Source of the DNA: JBFLVQ01 sp040758525
GTDB taxonomy: Bacteria; Acidobacteriota; Blastocatellia; Chloracidobacteriales; JADJPF01
NCBI GenBank assembly: GCA_040758525.1
Contig: JBFLVQ010000583.1
Span: 1 to 6,173, forward strand
Length of the DNA: 6,173 nt
Reading direction: 5' to 3'
Shown: piece after piece, positions 5,982-6,173 of the stretch
Layout: every line of letters begins with the position of its first letter
Numbering within the stretch: the first letter of the stretch is position 1
Translations under genes and position numbers: made by a program
The notes under the pieces: generated by a model
What the model saw: the letters and a program-made list of their open reading frames with translations, nothing else
What the model was told of the DNA's origin: nothing
The model's database searches: none

Positions 5982-6173
5982 ATGACAGAGCAAGAGCTAA
6001 AGGCACATATTAAAGCCTTAGAAAGTAACCCTAAGTTAATTGTCAATGCTGTAAAAGATCTATCAACCCAACTAACCAACTTTAAACCTTCACCAGATAA
6101 ATGGTCAATTCGAGAAGTAGTAGCGCATCTTGCCGATACTGAAATAGTATATGGTCATCGAATAAGGCAGATG
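5982..6173 (+). CDS. DinB/YfiT-like metal-binding protein (3' end outside the window)
   Basis: The first 64 codons are present. An amphipathic helix (MTEQELKAHIKALESNPKLI) is followed by the family signature at about 36-53: PSPDKWSIREVVAHLADTE. This matches the P-x-x-KWS-x-x-E-x-x-x-HL-x-D motif of the DinB/DUF664/YfiT four-helix bundle, with His49 as the expected first metal ligand. The other two His ligands of the usual triad lie beyond the edge. Members are small cytosolic proteins, some acting as thiol transferases using bacillithiol or related thiols, many uncharacterised. The ATG at 5982 follows AGGAG with seven bases between. It follows the small secreted ORF in the same direction, with 112 bases between, so a shared transcript is possible but not shown. 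The precise reaction is not predictable from this fragment. Confidence 0.85.
   Translation, partial: MTEQELKAHIKALESNPKLIVNAVKDLSTQLTNFKPSPDKWSIREVVAHLADTEIVYGHRIRQM

Noticed and set aside
5855..6079. Minus-strand frame of 74 codons
   Set aside because: It overlaps the DinB-like gene start and the small ORF end in antisense, with no convincing start signal or domain.
1..6173. CRISPR array, insertion sequence, tRNA or a novel defence system
   Set aside because: No regularly spaced repeats, transposase motifs, terminal inverted repeats, tRNA-like folds or defence-type genes are visible; the genes belong to known envelope, repair and DinB families.

Overview
The window looks like a chromosomal segment of an Acidobacteriota-type bacterium, possibly class Blastocatellia. 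This is inferred from the gene families: a very large Oar-like TonB-dependent receptor with an N-terminal carboxypeptidase-regulatory domain, and MacA/HlyD-type adaptors encoded in tandem. The DNA is moderately AT-rich and no rRNA or other taxonomic marker is present, so the assignment is tentative. The organism is clearly Gram-negative, since the receptor has a signal peptide, a plug and a long beta-barrel ending in Phe.

Four genes lie on the minus strand, read from high to low coordinates. The first encodes the receptor (5509 to 2252). Nine bases later comes an endonuclease III (2242 to 1577), whose tight spacing and weak ribosome site suggest co-transcription and translational coupling. 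A stem-loop overlaps the endonuclease stop codon (1546-1578). After a 115-base gap comes a HlyD/MacA-like periplasmic adaptor (1461 to 187). Twelve bases further is a second membrane-anchored protein (174 to beyond the left edge), probably another subunit of the same efflux system.

On the plus strand, divergent from the receptor, there is a 43-residue secreted micro-ORF (5738-5869) that may be the remnant of a longer secreted protein. It is followed by the start of a DinB/YfiT-like metalloprotein gene that runs off the right edge (5982-6173).

The 228-base divergent region (5510-5737) is the most information-rich non-coding part. It holds a good sigma70-like promoter for the receptor (TTGGCA, 16 bases, TAGAAT) with a perfect 12-bp palindrome centred in its spacer. 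It also holds a CCAAT...ATTGG inverted repeat on the -35 element, a related element in the micro-ORF leader, and a 10-bp direct repeat with an exact 20-bp period. Together these suggest regulated divergent transcription. No CRISPR array, insertion sequence, RNA gene or clearly new multi-gene system is visible; most of the window is ordinary envelope and DNA-repair coding sequence.
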